A stretch of DNA of 64,000 bases from Marinobacter oulmenensis (lineage in GTDB: Bacteria > Pseudomonadota > Gammaproteobacteria > Pseudomonadales > Oleiphilaceae). The stretch covers positions 372,001 to 436,000 of the forward strand of contig NZ_JACHFE010000003.1 in assembly GCF_014201735.1 (NCBI RefSeq), read 5' to 3'. A program made the translations under genes and the position numbers. The notes below the pieces were generated by a model. That model had not been told where the DNA came from and made no database searches. It was given only the letters and a program-made list of their open reading frames with translations. Shown one piece after another: positions 26,098-35,120 of this stretch. The stretch's first letter is position 1. The number at the start of each line of letters is the position of its first letter.

Positions 26098-26594
26098 AAC
26101 AGTTTCTCCAGTCGCAATTCGGTAATCCGAGCCTGTTCGCGGGCCGCGTTGGCGATTTCCTCGGCGCGGGTATTGGTCAGGCGCGCTTCCAGCATCGCCA
26201 GCATCTCCGCCGCCGATTTGCCCGAGGCACAGACAATGAAAATGAAGCCGAACCGGTCCAGATAGGCGTCGTTGCCGGCCTTCAGTCGCTGCAGGACCGC
26301 CTCCGGCGCGCCTGTGGCGCCGGCCTGTTCGCCGCTGGCCATGGCCCGGGTATTGGCGTATTTCGCCCGCAGGCTGTCGATGTCGCCGATCTGTGGATGG
26401 GCCTCGAAGGCATCGAGCCAGTCCTGCTCGGTCAGTTGCGGCCACAGGCTGCGGCAGCGGGCAAACAGGGCCTCGGCATCGGCGTAGGGACGGCCAGCTA
26501 CCATTCCCTGCACCCAGCGCTCGGCGGCGCAGCAGTCCCGGAAACGCGCCGCCGCCTGTTCCTCCGGCAGGGCATTGAGTTCATCAAGTGTCAT
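26094..26594 (-). CDS. uraD: OHCU decarboxylase
   Basis: 166 residues from the ATG at 26594. TLDELNALPEEQAAARFRDCCAAERWVQGMVAGRPY, DAFEAHPQIGD (catalytic His region) and YLDRFGFIFIVCASGKSAAEMLAMLEARLTN are hallmark UraD sequences. Decarboxylates 2-oxo-4-hydroxy-4-carboxy-5-ureidoimidazoline to S-allantoin, the substrate of allantoinase PuuE at 36653. It overlaps xdhC at its start and uraH at its end. Confidence 0.95.
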   Translation of the reverse strand: MTLDELNALPEEQAAARFRDCCAAERWVQGMVAGRPYADAEALFARCRSLWPQLTEQDWLDAFEAHPQIGDIDSLRAKYANTRAMASGEQAGATGAPEAVLQRLKAGNDAYLDRFGFIFIVCASGKSAAEMLAMLEARLTNTRAEEIANAAREQARITELRLEKLL

Positions 26595-27454
26595 TCCTGG
26601 CTCTCCCGGGTGTCGTTTTCCTGGATCAGCCCGCGCAGCTCTTTCCAGGGCAATCCGCGCCGCGCGGGGGTGCTCGCGTCGTTGTCGGCGGCCAGCCTGA
26701 GCAGTTCGGCACTGATCGATACCGCCACCTCCATGGGCCGCTTGCCGGGCACGGAGGTATCGCCCACCGGGCACCGGATGCTGCTGATGGCCGCTTCACT
26801 GAAGCCCCGGTGGTCCAGGCGCTTGCGGAACCTGTCGGCTTTGGTGGCCGACCCGATCAGGCCGATACCCCGGCAGGTGCCCGCCATGAGCAGGGTCCGG
26901 CACAGTTCGAAATCCAGGGCGTGGTTGTGGGTCAGGATCAGCACCTGTTTGCCCGCGCAGAGCTCAGGGGCATCACCGGCCGGGTCGTCGGTGTGGTGAA
27001 TGTGGATATTGGCGGGCACATCGGCCGGGAACTGGTCCCGGCGCTCGTCCACCCAGGTGATCCGCCAGGGCAGGTCCGCCAGGATGGTGGTCAGCGCCCG
27101 GGCCACATGGCCCGCGCCGAAGATCACCAGTGCCTGCTCGCAGCCCGGCTGGGCCTCCAGCAGCACGGACACACTGCCACCACAGCACTGGCCGAGGCTG
27201 GCGCCGAGGGGGAAGTGGGCCAGTTCGCCGGTGTAGTCCTGGCGCGCCAGTTTTTCCCGGGCCTGCAGGCAGATGCGGTATTCCAGATGGCCACCGCCGA
27301 TGGTGTCGTAACTCTGTTCACCGGTGACCACCATTTTGCTGGCCGGCTCCCGCGGCACCGAACCGGTCACGCCCAGCACGGACACCAGCACATAGGGCTC
27401 GCCCCGGGCCTCACAGTCGGCAACCGCCTGATACCAGGTCATTCGACGTTCCAT
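26591..27454 (-). CDS. xdhC: Xanthine dehydrogenase accessory protein XdhC
   Basis: 287 residues. N-terminal XdhC/CoxI block (YVLVSVLGVTGSVPREPASKMVVTGEQSYDTIGGGHLEYRI, then GASLGQCCGGSVSVLLE) and a C-terminal Rossmann fold (ALVIFGAGHVARALTTIL). XdhC binds molybdenum cofactor, helps its sulfuration and inserts it into XdhB. Its position just after xdhB, sharing one base with it, is the usual order. Confidence 0.94.
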   Translation of the reverse strand: MERRMTWYQAVADCEARGEPYVLVSVLGVTGSVPREPASKMVVTGEQSYDTIGGGHLEYRICLQAREKLARQDYTGELAHFPLGASLGQCCGGSVSVLLEAQPGCEQALVIFGAGHVARALTTILADLPWRITWVDERRDQFPADVPANIHIHHTDDPAGDAPELCAGKQVLILTHNHALDFELCRTLLMAGTCRGIGLIGSATKADRFRKRLDHRGFSEAAISSIRCPVGDTSVPGKRPMEVAVSISAELLRLAADNDASTPARRGLPWKELRGLIQENDTRESQE

Positions 27455-29811
27455 TAGCCGGCCTCCTTCTGCTGCTGACGAAGCCAGTCCTGACTGGCCG
27501 TCACTGCGGCCAGCACTTTTTCCGGTGTCGCCGGCGGGTCCATGGGCGGGCTGAAGCGGTAGTCCGTCAGGCTCGATACGGCATCACGCAGCGCACTCCA
27601 GACCGCCATGCCCAGCATCAGGGGCGGCTCGCCCACGGCCTTGGAGTGGAACACCGTGGCTTCCCGGTTCGGGCTGTCCGGCAGCAGCGTCACCCGCAGG
27701 TCCGGCGGGCAGTCGGACACCGCCGGAATCTTGTAAGTGGCGGGGCCGGTGGTCATCAGCCGGCCGTCATCGCTGTAAACCAGCTCCTCGGTGGTCAGCC
27801 AGCCCATGCCCTGCACGAAGCCACCTTCGATCTGGCCGATATCAATCTCCGGATTCAGGGAGCGGCCGGCATCGAACAGGATGTCCGTGCGCAGCACCCG
27901 GTATTCGCCGGTCAGGGTGTCGACCACCACTTCGGAACAGGCGGCGCAGTTGGAGTAGTAGAGAAACGGCCGGCCCGTGCCCGTTTCCGGGTCGTAGTGG
28001 ATTTTCGGCGTGGCGTAGAAACCGGAGGAGGACAGCGGTATCCGGTTCATGTACGCCTGCTGGATGAACTCCGCCCAGTCGAGGGTCTGTTCACCGATGC
28101 GTACCTGGTTGTCGGCAAACTCGACCGCCGACTCCGGCACCGACCAGTGCCTGGCGGCGAAGTCCGTAAGCCCCTCGAGGATCTTTTCACAGGCGTTGAG
28201 CGCCGCCATGCCGTTCAGGTCGGAGCCGGAGGACGCCGCAGTCGGTGAGGTATTGGGCACCTTGTCGGTCCGCGTGGCCGAGACCTTGACCCGGTCCAGA
28301 TCTACCTGGAAGGCGGACGCCACCACCTGGGCCACCTTGATGTACAGACCCTGGCCCATTTCGGTGCCGCCGTGATTCACGTGGATACTGCCGTCGGTGT
28401 AGATGTGCACCAGCGCGCCGGCCTGGTTCAGGTGCTTGGCGGTGAAGGAAATGCCGAATTTCACCGGGGTCAGCGCCAGTCCCCGTTTGAGTACCGGGCT
28501 GGACTGGTTGAAGGCAGTGATTTCCGCCCGTCTCTGGCGGTAATCCGAGCTGTCCTCCAGAAGCTCCATCAGCTCCGGGAGCACGTGCTGTTCGATGGTC
28601 TGATCGTAATGGGTGGTGTCCCGGCCCGGGCCGTAGAGGTTGAGCTTGCGGATATCCAGCGGGTCCCGGCCCAGATGCCGGGCGATGTCGTCCATGGCCT
28701 GCTCGATCACCAGCATCCCCTGGGGGCCGCCAAAGCCCCGGAACGCGGTATTGGAGACAGTGTGGGTCTTGCAGCGATGGCCGACCACCCGCGCCTGGTC
28801 CAGGTAATAGGCGTTGTCGGCGTGGAACATGGCGCGGTCAACAATGGCGTCGGACAGGTCCGGCGAGTAGCCACAGCGCCCGGCTACCATGATGTCGGCG
28901 CCCCGGATCCGGCCGTCAGCGTCAAACCCGATATCGTAGGTGTTGTAGAAATCATGGCGTTTGCCGGTCTGGACCATATCGTCCGGACGTGACACCCGGT
29001 ATTTGACCGGGCGCCGGGTGGCATTGGCCAGCAGCGCCGCCACACAGGCCACCGGAGCCGCCTGGGTCTCCTTGCCGCCAAAGCCGCCGCCCATGCGGCG
29101 CACCTCGGTCTGAACCTCATGGATGGGCAGCCCCAGCACTTCGGCCACCAGTTTCTGCACTTCCGAGGGATGCTGGCTGGAGGTATGCACAAACATGCCC
29201 CGGTCCTCGGTGGGCTCCGCCAGGCAGGCCTGGCCTTCCAGATAGAAGTGCTCCTGGCCACCCACAAACTGCTCACCCTTCAGACGATGGGGCGCGGTCG
29301 ACAGAGCCGAATCCGGGTCGCCCCGTTTCTGGGTATGGCTGGGGCGCACGAACAGTTTTTTCTCCAGCGCCTGGGTGACGGTGACCACCGCCTCCAGAGG
29401 CTCGTACTCCACCCTAGCGAGTTTCGCGGCCTTGCGGGCGGCGTCATGGGAGGTGGCCGCCACCGCAAAAATCGGCTGACCGATAAACTCGACGGTGTCA
29501 TCTGCCAGTACCAGGTCGCCGGAAAAGACCGGCCCGATGTCCAGGTGCCCCGGCACGTCCCGGGCAGTCACCACGGCCACCACGCCGGGGTAGGCCCGAA
29601 CGGCATCCAGGTCCATGGCGATGATCCGGGCGTGGGCCTGTTCACTGTGGCCGACGGCACCATGAAGGGTGCCTTCCGGCATGGGCAGATCGTCGATGTA
29701 ACGGGCCTGGCCACTGACATGCTTCCAGGCACTGTCATGTTTGGCGCCGTGACCGGCCAGGCCCCGGGCCGTGTGGGCCGGTGTGGGCGTATTCAGCGGC
29801 AGTTTACGCAT
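27454..29811 (-). CDS. xdhB: Xanthine dehydrogenase molybdopterin-binding subunit
   Basis: 785 residues, the normal length. Molybdenum-cofactor contacts: GGQEHFYLEGQAC (substrate channel Gln/Glu), RRMGGGFGGKE, FRGFGGPQGMLV, TAASSGSDLNG and the active-site glutamate in KAVGEPPLMLG near the C-terminus. Together with XdhA it oxidises hypoxanthine to xanthine and xanthine to urate. Overlaps xdhA by eight bases. Confidence 0.95.
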   Translation of the reverse strand: MRKLPLNTPTPAHTARGLAGHGAKHDSAWKHVSGQARYIDDLPMPEGTLHGAVGHSEQAHARIIAMDLDAVRAYPGVVAVVTARDVPGHLDIGPVFSGDLVLADDTVEFIGQPIFAVAATSHDAARKAAKLARVEYEPLEAVVTVTQALEKKLFVRPSHTQKRGDPDSALSTAPHRLKGEQFVGGQEHFYLEGQACLAEPTEDRGMFVHTSSQHPSEVQKLVAEVLGLPIHEVQTEVRRMGGGFGGKETQAAPVACVAALLANATRRPVKYRVSRPDDMVQTGKRHDFYNTYDIGFDADGRIRGADIMVAGRCGYSPDLSDAIVDRAMFHADNAYYLDQARVVGHRCKTHTVSNTAFRGFGGPQGMLVIEQAMDDIARHLGRDPLDIRKLNLYGPGRDTTHYDQTIEQHVLPELMELLEDSSDYRQRRAEITAFNQSSPVLKRGLALTPVKFGISFTAKHLNQAGALVHIYTDGSIHVNHGGTEMGQGLYIKVAQVVASAFQVDLDRVKVSATRTDKVPNTSPTAASSGSDLNGMAALNACEKILEGLTDFAARHWSVPESAVEFADNQVRIGEQTLDWAEFIQQAYMNRIPLSSSGFYATPKIHYDPETGTGRPFLYYSNCAACSEVVVDTLTGEYRVLRTDILFDAGRSLNPEIDIGQIEGGFVQGMGWLTTEELVYSDDGRLMTTGPATYKIPAVSDCPPDLRVTLLPDSPNREATVFHSKAVGEPPLMLGMAVWSALRDAVSSLTDYRFSPPMDPPATPEKVLAAVTASQDWLRQQQKEAG

Positions 29812-31264
29812 AATCAGTCACCATCAGTTGCTCGCTGGGATGGGCATCGGATGAGAGCCAGGCACGACGCAGCAGATTGCCGGCCACCTGCAGCCGGTAA
29901 GCCGCCGACGCACGGGCATCACTCATGGGGGAGAAATCGTCCGCCAGGGCCGCCATGGCGGCGGCCAGACTGTCCTCGTTCCACGGCTTTCCGCGCAAGG
30001 CCTGCTCGGCCTTCAGGGCCCGGGCCGGCGTTGCCGCCATGCCACCGAACGCCAGCCGGCAGTCGCGCACGACACCATCCACCAGGGTCAGGCGGAAAGC
30101 ACCCAGGACGGCGGAAATGTCGTCATCCAGCCGTTTCGAAATCTTGTAGATAAACAGGGACTCATCGTCCGCCGGAGTGGGGATACGCACCGAGTGAATG
30201 AATTCACCGGCGTTCAGGGCGGTCTGCCGGTAACCCCGGAAAAACTGCTCCACTGGCAGGGTGCGCGGGCCGTCCGGCCCATCCAGGACCAGGGTGGCGT
30301 CCAGCGCGATCAGGGGCGGCGGCATGTCACCAATGGGCGAGGCATTGGCGATGTTGCCCCCGATCGTGCCCCGGTTGCGGATCTGGCGTGAGCCCAGGCG
30401 CTCGATCATCGCGTCGAAGGGGGGCCAGGAGTCACTCAGAATCTCCCGGAACACCTGATAGGTAGTGGCCGCTCCGATGACCAATTCATCCCCGGCCATC
30501 CGGCAGCCCTGCAGTTCGACGATGCGCTCGACACTGATCAGGTGGTCCAGGGTTTTGAGCTGCTGGGTGATTTCCAGCGCCAGGTCGGTACTGCCGGCCA
30601 CCAGCCTGGAGTCCGGATAGTCCCGCCTCAGCGCCCGCAGCTCCTCCACCGTTACCGGCGCATCGTAGCGGGTGCCGTCTGTTCCCGTGAGTGTGACACT
30701 TTGCGGATCGCCAGCGCCGGTCGGGGGCTCATGCCCGGCAAGTCCCGCCGCGGGATGGGAGGCATCCGGCGTCCATTCACTCACCATGGCGTCGTGACCG
30801 GCTTCAATGATCGGCCGGTAACCGGTACAGCGACAGAGGTTCCCGGACAGGGCCTCCAGAATCTGCTGATGACTGACCACGGCATGATCCGGTCGGTTGG
30901 CGTGCAGCGCCATCAGCGACATGACAATGCCCGGAGTGCAGAAGCCACACTGGGAACCGTGCTTTGCCACCATGCTGATCTGGACCGGGTGCCCCGGTTC
31001 CTGCTGGAAGGCATCCACGGTGATCAGCTGTTTGCCGTGAAGACTCCCCACCAGAGTGATGCAACTGTTGATGGCCTCGTATCGGGTGCCCCCCTGTCCA
31101 TCGGGCGTTCCTGTAATCACGGTGCAGGCACCACAGTCACCGGAAGCGCAGCCTTCCTTGGTGCCGGTGAGGCGCATTTTGGTGCGCAGCCATTCCAGGA
31201 TGCTCAAATTTGGGTCGACCTGGTCAACTTTTTCGGGATGACCATTCAGTAGAAATTCAATCAC
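29804..31264 (-). CDS. xdhA: Xanthine dehydrogenase small subunit (two 2Fe-2S and FAD)
   Basis: 486 residues from the GTG at 31264, which has GGAG seven bases upstream; an ATG nine codons earlier (31291) is in frame but has no ribosome site. Plant-type 2Fe-2S cysteines CASGDCGACTV, second cluster CGFCTPG and CRCTGY, then a FAD domain (LVAGSTDLALEITQ, IGGNIANASPIGDMPP). It transfers electrons from the molybdenum centre to NAD+. First gene of the seven-gene urate operon; a sigma-54 promoter with overlapping RutR-like operator lies 91-115 bp upstream. Confidence 0.94.
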   Translation of the reverse strand: MIEFLLNGHPEKVDQVDPNLSILEWLRTKMRLTGTKEGCASGDCGACTVITGTPDGQGGTRYEAINSCITLVGSLHGKQLITVDAFQQEPGHPVQISMVAKHGSQCGFCTPGIVMSLMALHANRPDHAVVSHQQILEALSGNLCRCTGYRPIIEAGHDAMVSEWTPDASHPAAGLAGHEPPTGAGDPQSVTLTGTDGTRYDAPVTVEELRALRRDYPDSRLVAGSTDLALEITQQLKTLDHLISVERIVELQGCRMAGDELVIGAATTYQVFREILSDSWPPFDAMIERLGSRQIRNRGTIGGNIANASPIGDMPPPLIALDATLVLDGPDGPRTLPVEQFFRGYRQTALNAGEFIHSVRIPTPADDESLFIYKISKRLDDDISAVLGAFRLTLVDGVVRDCRLAFGGMAATPARALKAEQALRGKPWNEDSLAAAMAALADDFSPMSDARASAAYRLQVAGNLLRRAWLSSDAHPSEQLMVTDYA

Positions 31265-31354
31265 GGTGTTCTCCGCCAGCAGCCTATTCAAGCCTATTCG
31301 GGATATCCCACCTTCCTTTTAAGGCAGGTTTTCCGCTATCTGCCCATGACTTAC

Positions 31355-31370
31355 TGCAAAAAACTGACCA
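31355..31370 (-). promoter_or_regulatory. Sigma-54 promoter for the xdhA operon
   Basis: Minus strand TGGTCAGTTTTTTGCA: GG-N10-GC, consensus TGG and TTGCA. The -24 half TGGTCAG is at the same time one arm of the RutR-like operator. Confidence 0.72.
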
Positions 31371-31379
31371 ACTGGTTTA
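31364..31379 (-). promoter_or_regulatory. RutR-like operator of the xdhA promoter
   Basis: Plus strand CTGACCA-AC-TGGTTTA. The left arm fits the RutR consensus at six of seven positions; the right arm is weaker. It covers the -24 element of the leftward sigma-54 promoter. Confidence 0.6.
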
Positions 31380-31409
31380 TTTCAGGTTTTTTAAGGTTGC
31401 ATTAACTAT

Positions 31410-31425
31410 TGGCAAGCATATTGCT
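31410..31425 (+). promoter_or_regulatory. Sigma-54 promoter for the nucleoside ABC transporter operon
   Basis: TGGCAAGCATATTGCT: GG-N10-GC with consensus TGGCA and TTGCT, 76 bp before the ATPase start. Divergent from, and 40 bp apart from, the xdhA promoter. Confidence 0.75.
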
Positions 31426-31438
31426 GTCACCTCAAATG

Positions 31439-31454
31439 TTGATTACTTGGTCAG
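31439..31454 (+). promoter_or_regulatory. RutR-like operator downstream of the ABC transporter promoter
   Basis: TTGATTA-CT-TGGTCAG, about 14 bases after the -12 GC, so it overlaps or follows the transcription start, where a bound repressor would block initiation or escape. Confidence 0.55.
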
Positions 31455-31500
31455 CTTCTTTCAGGGCTGGCCAGTGAGCATGACTGACAAGAGGCTGCCT

Positions 31501-33036
31501 ATGAGTTCAGCGTTGCGCCTGAAACTGGAAAACATCGTCAAAGAATACCCGGGCTGCCGGGCCAACGACGGCATTGATCTGCGCGTGGAAGCGGGTGAGA
31601 TCCATGCGCTGCTGGGCGAGAACGGCGCCGGCAAGAGCACGTTGATGAAGGTGATCTACGGCGTGGTTCAGCCGGACGAAGGCAGGATGTTCTGGAATGG
31701 TCATGAGGTGCGGGTCAACAGTCCTGCCCAGGCCCGCAGCATGGGCATTGGCATGGTGTTCCAGCATTTTTCCCTATTCGAAACACTGACCGTGGCCGAA
31801 AACATTGCCCTGAGCCTGCCCCCCTTTGAAGCCCGCGACCGCAAAAAGCTCGATCAGCGTATTCGCGAGGTCTCCGACCGCTACGGCATGACCCTGGACC
31901 CGCGCCGCTACGTCAGCACCCTGTCCGTGGGCGAGCGTCAGCGGGTCGAGATCATCCGCTGCCTGATTCAGGAAAGCACTTTGCTGATTCTGGATGAGCC
32001 CACCTCGGTGCTGACGCCCCAGGAGGTGGCATCGCTGTTTGCCACCCTGAGGCAACTGGCGAAGGAGGGCTGCAGCATCCTGTTCATCAGCCACAAGCTC
32101 GAAGAAGTGCGCAGCCTTTGCCACAACGCCACGGTGCTGCGCCAGGGCCGGGTCAGCGGCGACTGCCGGCCCTCCGAGGTGTCGGCAACCGATATCGCCC
32201 GCCTGATGGTGGGTGATGACACGCCAATCTCCACCCGGGTGACGGCCGCGGAGCCGGGCGAGGTAATGCTGAGCGTCCAAAACCTGGAATGGCAGAGCCA
32301 GGATCCTTTCGGTACCAGCCTGCGCCAGGTGAGCCTTGAACTGCGCCGGGGCGAAATTGTCGGCATTGCCGGGGTTGCCGGTAATGGCCAGGACGAACTG
32401 CTCAAGGCTCTGTCCGGTGAGACCCGCGTCGATGGCGGCTCCATCACACTCGAAGGCAAGGGCCTGGAAAAACTCGGCCCGGATCAGAGAAGGGGGATGG
32501 GTGTGGCGATCGTCCCGGAAGAGCGCCTGGGCCGGGGAGCCGTGCCCAAGATGACGCTGGCCGATAATGCCCTGCTCACGGCCTCGGGTCAGGGGCTGGT
32601 CCAGCGGGGCATGATCCGGTTCGAACGGGTCCGGGAATTCTCCCGGGAGGTCATCCGCCGGTTCGGTGTGCGCTGCACCGGTGAAACCAGCACAGCCGGC
32701 AGCCTGTCCGGCGGCAATCTGCAGAAGTACATCATCGGCCGGGAGGCGCTGCAGAACCCGCGCCTTCTGGTGGCCTCTCACCCCACCTGGGGCGTGGACG
32801 TCGGCTCCGCCGTGGCCATTCATGAGGCACTGGTCAAACTGCGCGACGAGGGCGCTGCCATTGTTCTGATCTCCGAAGACCTGGACGAACTCTACCAGCT
32901 GTGCAACCGCATTGGCGCCCTGTGCGCCGGGCGACTGTCGCCACTGGCTCCGACCCGGGAGCTGGACATTGAACAGCTTGGCCAGTGGATGGCAGGCGAA
33001 TTCGACAGTGCGGAGGCCAACCATGCTGCTGCTTGA
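31501..33036 (+). CDS. Nucleoside-type ABC transporter ATP-binding protein (two ATPase domains)
   Basis: 511 residues from the ATG at 31501 (AGAGG site); a second ATG at 31480 is in frame with a poor site. Two ABC cassettes as in RbsA/NupO-like proteins: first with Walker A GENGAGKST, signature LSVGERQRVEI and Walker B LLILDEPTSVL; second with degenerate Walker A GVAGNGQDE, signature LSGGNLQKYI and ASHPTWGVD, the usual asymmetry in this family. Energises nucleoside/purine import with the two permeases that follow. Overlaps the first permease gene by 14 bases. Confidence 0.92.
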   Translation: MSSALRLKLENIVKEYPGCRANDGIDLRVEAGEIHALLGENGAGKSTLMKVIYGVVQPDEGRMFWNGHEVRVNSPAQARSMGIGMVFQHFSLFETLTVAENIALSLPPFEARDRKKLDQRIREVSDRYGMTLDPRRYVSTLSVGERQRVEIIRCLIQESTLLILDEPTSVLTPQEVASLFATLRQLAKEGCSILFISHKLEEVRSLCHNATVLRQGRVSGDCRPSEVSATDIARLMVGDDTPISTRVTAAEPGEVMLSVQNLEWQSQDPFGTSLRQVSLELRRGEIVGIAGVAGNGQDELLKALSGETRVDGGSITLEGKGLEKLGPDQRRGMGVAIVPEERLGRGAVPKMTLADNALLTASGQGLVQRGMIRFERVREFSREVIRRFGVRCTGETSTAGSLSGGNLQKYIIGREALQNPRLLVASHPTWGVDVGSAVAIHEALVKLRDEGAAIVLISEDLDELYQLCNRIGALCAGRLSPLAPTRELDIEQLGQWMAGEFDSAEANHAAA

Positions 33037-34120
33037 ACGCCGTCCCGTTGATTCGTCCCTGATGCGCTGGGCCTCGCCGCTGCTGGCCCTGGTGCTGACC
33101 GTAATTACCGGTTTCATTCTGTTCCTGGCGATGGGCAAGGACCCGGTGGAAGGTCTGCGCTTCTTCTTCATTACTCCGATCAGTGACCTGATGGGCCTGG
33201 CCGAGCTGGGCCTGAAAATGGCGCCCCTGCTGCTGTGTGCCGCCGGCCTGACGGTCTGTTACCGGGCCAAGATCTGGAACATCGGTGCCGAGGGCCATTT
33301 CCTGATGGGCGCGCTGGGCGCCAGCATCGTGGCCGTGCAACTGGTGGACGTGGACAGTGTCTGGGTACTGCCGGTGGTTCTGGTGGCAGGAACCCTGGCG
33401 GGCATGGCCTGGGCGGCCCTGGCGGCCGGGCTGAAAACCCACCTGAACTGCAATGAAATCCTGACCACCATCATGCTCAACTACATCGCCCTGAACCTGC
33501 TGCTGTACACGGTACACGGCCCGCTCAAGGATCCCTACGGCTTCGGCTTTCCCCAGTCGGTGATGTTTGGCGATTCCGCGCTGCTACCGGACCTGATTCC
33601 CGGCACCCGTCTGCACCTGGGCCTGGCCTTTGGTCTGCTGGCGGCGGTCGCAGTGTGGGTGATGTTTGCCCGCAGTTTCATCGGCTTCCAGCTGAACGTG
33701 GTTGGACAGGACCACCGGGCAGCAGCCTTTGCCGGCTTTGGTGCCCGCCGCCTGACCTGGTTTGCCTTCCTGGTCGGAGGCGCCACCGCCGGCCTCGCCG
33801 GCGCCTCCGAGGTTACCGGCCCGATTGGCCAGCTGGTGCCGCAGGTCTCCCCCGGGTATGGCTACACCGCCATCATCGTGGTGTTCCTCGGACGCATGCA
33901 CGCCCTGGGCATCGTGGTGGCCAGTGCACTGCTGGCCCTGACCTTCATCGGTGGCGAGATACTCCAAATCGCCATGAACATGCCCAAGGCCGTCACCGGC
34001 CTGTTCCAGGGGCTGCTGCTGTTCTACCTGCTGACCTGTGACGCCTTTATCCACTACCGCATCCGCCTGAAACGGCCGGCGCACCCATCCACTCATTCCA
34101 CAGCCACCGGGGAGGCCTGA
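33023..34120 (+). CDS. ABC transporter permease (BMP/nucleoside type, subunit 1)
   Basis: 365 residues from the ATG at 33023. About nine to ten helices. NIGAEGHFLMGALGASIVAV, CNEILTTIMLNYIALNLLLYTVHGPLKDP and RAAAFAGFGARRLTWFAFLVGGATAGLAGASEVTG are typical of the YufP/NupP-like branch of the ribose-type permeases that pair with BMP binding proteins. Forms the inner-membrane pore with the next gene product. Confidence 0.9.
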   Translation: MLLLERRPVDSSLMRWASPLLALVLTVITGFILFLAMGKDPVEGLRFFFITPISDLMGLAELGLKMAPLLLCAAGLTVCYRAKIWNIGAEGHFLMGALGASIVAVQLVDVDSVWVLPVVLVAGTLAGMAWAALAAGLKTHLNCNEILTTIMLNYIALNLLLYTVHGPLKDPYGFGFPQSVMFGDSALLPDLIPGTRLHLGLAFGLLAAVAVWVMFARSFIGFQLNVVGQDHRAAAFAGFGARRLTWFAFLVGGATAGLAGASEVTGPIGQLVPQVSPGYGYTAIIVVFLGRMHALGIVVASALLALTFIGGEILQIAMNMPKAVTGLFQGLLLFYLLTCDAFIHYRIRLKRPAHPSTHSTATGEA

Positions 34121-34121
34121 T

Positions 34122-35042
34122 ATGGAACTGCTGACAAACGTGCTGGCGGCCACCGTTGTTGCCGGAACCCCGCTGCTGCTGGTGGCTCTGGGCGAACTGA
34201 TCTGCGAACGCTCCGGCGTCCTGAACCTGGGCCAGGAGGGCATGATGCTGATGGGTGCCGTGGCCGGCTTCGTGGCCACGCTGACCAGCGGCAGCCTGAT
34301 CGTGGGCGTGGCTGCGGCGATCGTCGCCGGTATCGGCATGTCCATGCTCTTTGCCTTCATGGCCGTCACCCTGGCGGCCAACCAGTATGCCGCTGGCCTG
34401 GCCCTGACCATCTTCGGTACCGGGCTCAGTGCCTTTCTTGGCGCCGGCTTTGTCGGCCAGTCCATTGACGGCTTCACCCGGGTGGCCATTCCACTGCTCA
34501 GTGATATTCCGGTCCTGGGCCGGGTGCTGTTCGATCAGGACCCGCTGGTCTACCTGTCACTGATCGCCTTTGCCGGCGTTGCCTTTTTCCTTCGCCATAC
34601 CCGGGGCGGCCTGCTGCTGCGTGCCGCCGGTGAAGATCCGGACGCCGCCAACGCCAATGGCCTGAAGGTCCTGGTGGTGCGCTACCTGGCGGTGGCCTTC
34701 GGCGGCGGCATGGCCGGGCTGGCCGGGGCCTACCTGTCCCTGGCCTACACCCCGCTGTGGACCGAAAACATGACGGCAGGCCGGGGCTGGATTGCCCTGG
34801 CCCTGGTGGTGTTCGCCAGCTGGCGCCCGGAGCGGGTGCTGCTGGGTGCCTATCTGTTCGGGGCTGCCAGCATCCTGCACCTGGTGTTGCAGGGTCTGGG
34901 CTGGAAAAGCTCAACGGAACTGCTCGCGATGCTGCCCTACGTGGTCACCATCCTGATGCTGGTCCTGTTGTCCTGGAACCCGGCCAGAACCCGCCTGAAC
35001 ACCCCGCTTTCCCTTGGCCAGCCGTACCGGCCGGGGCACTAA
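34122..35042 (+). CDS. ABC transporter permease (BMP/nucleoside type, subunit 2)
   Basis: 306 residues, about eight helices. LVALGELICERSGVLNLGQEGMMLMGAVAGF at the N-terminus and LRAAGEDPDAANANGLKVLVVRYLAVAFGGGMAGLAGAYLSLAYTPLWTENMTAGRGWIALALVVFASWRPERVLLGAYLFG later are strongly conserved in YufQ/NupQ-type permeases. Starts one base after the previous stop. Its binding protein is most likely the BMP protein at 19004. Confidence 0.92.
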   Translation: MELLTNVLAATVVAGTPLLLVALGELICERSGVLNLGQEGMMLMGAVAGFVATLTSGSLIVGVAAAIVAGIGMSMLFAFMAVTLAANQYAAGLALTIFGTGLSAFLGAGFVGQSIDGFTRVAIPLLSDIPVLGRVLFDQDPLVYLSLIAFAGVAFFLRHTRGGLLLRAAGEDPDAANANGLKVLVVRYLAVAFGGGMAGLAGAYLSLAYTPLWTENMTAGRGWIALALVVFASWRPERVLLGAYLFGAASILHLVLQGLGWKSSTELLAMLPYVVTILMLVLLSWNPARTRLNTPLSLGQPYRPGH

Positions 35043-35120
35043 CAATAACCAACCAAGAAAACTGCACCAAAAATGACTCAGAAAATGAAACCGAGAGACC
35101 CAAACCACAGAGGTAACACC

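Noticed and set aside
31774..33171. Minus-strand 465-codon frame
   Set aside because: Opposite the nucleoside ABC ATPase, whose motifs are unmistakable.
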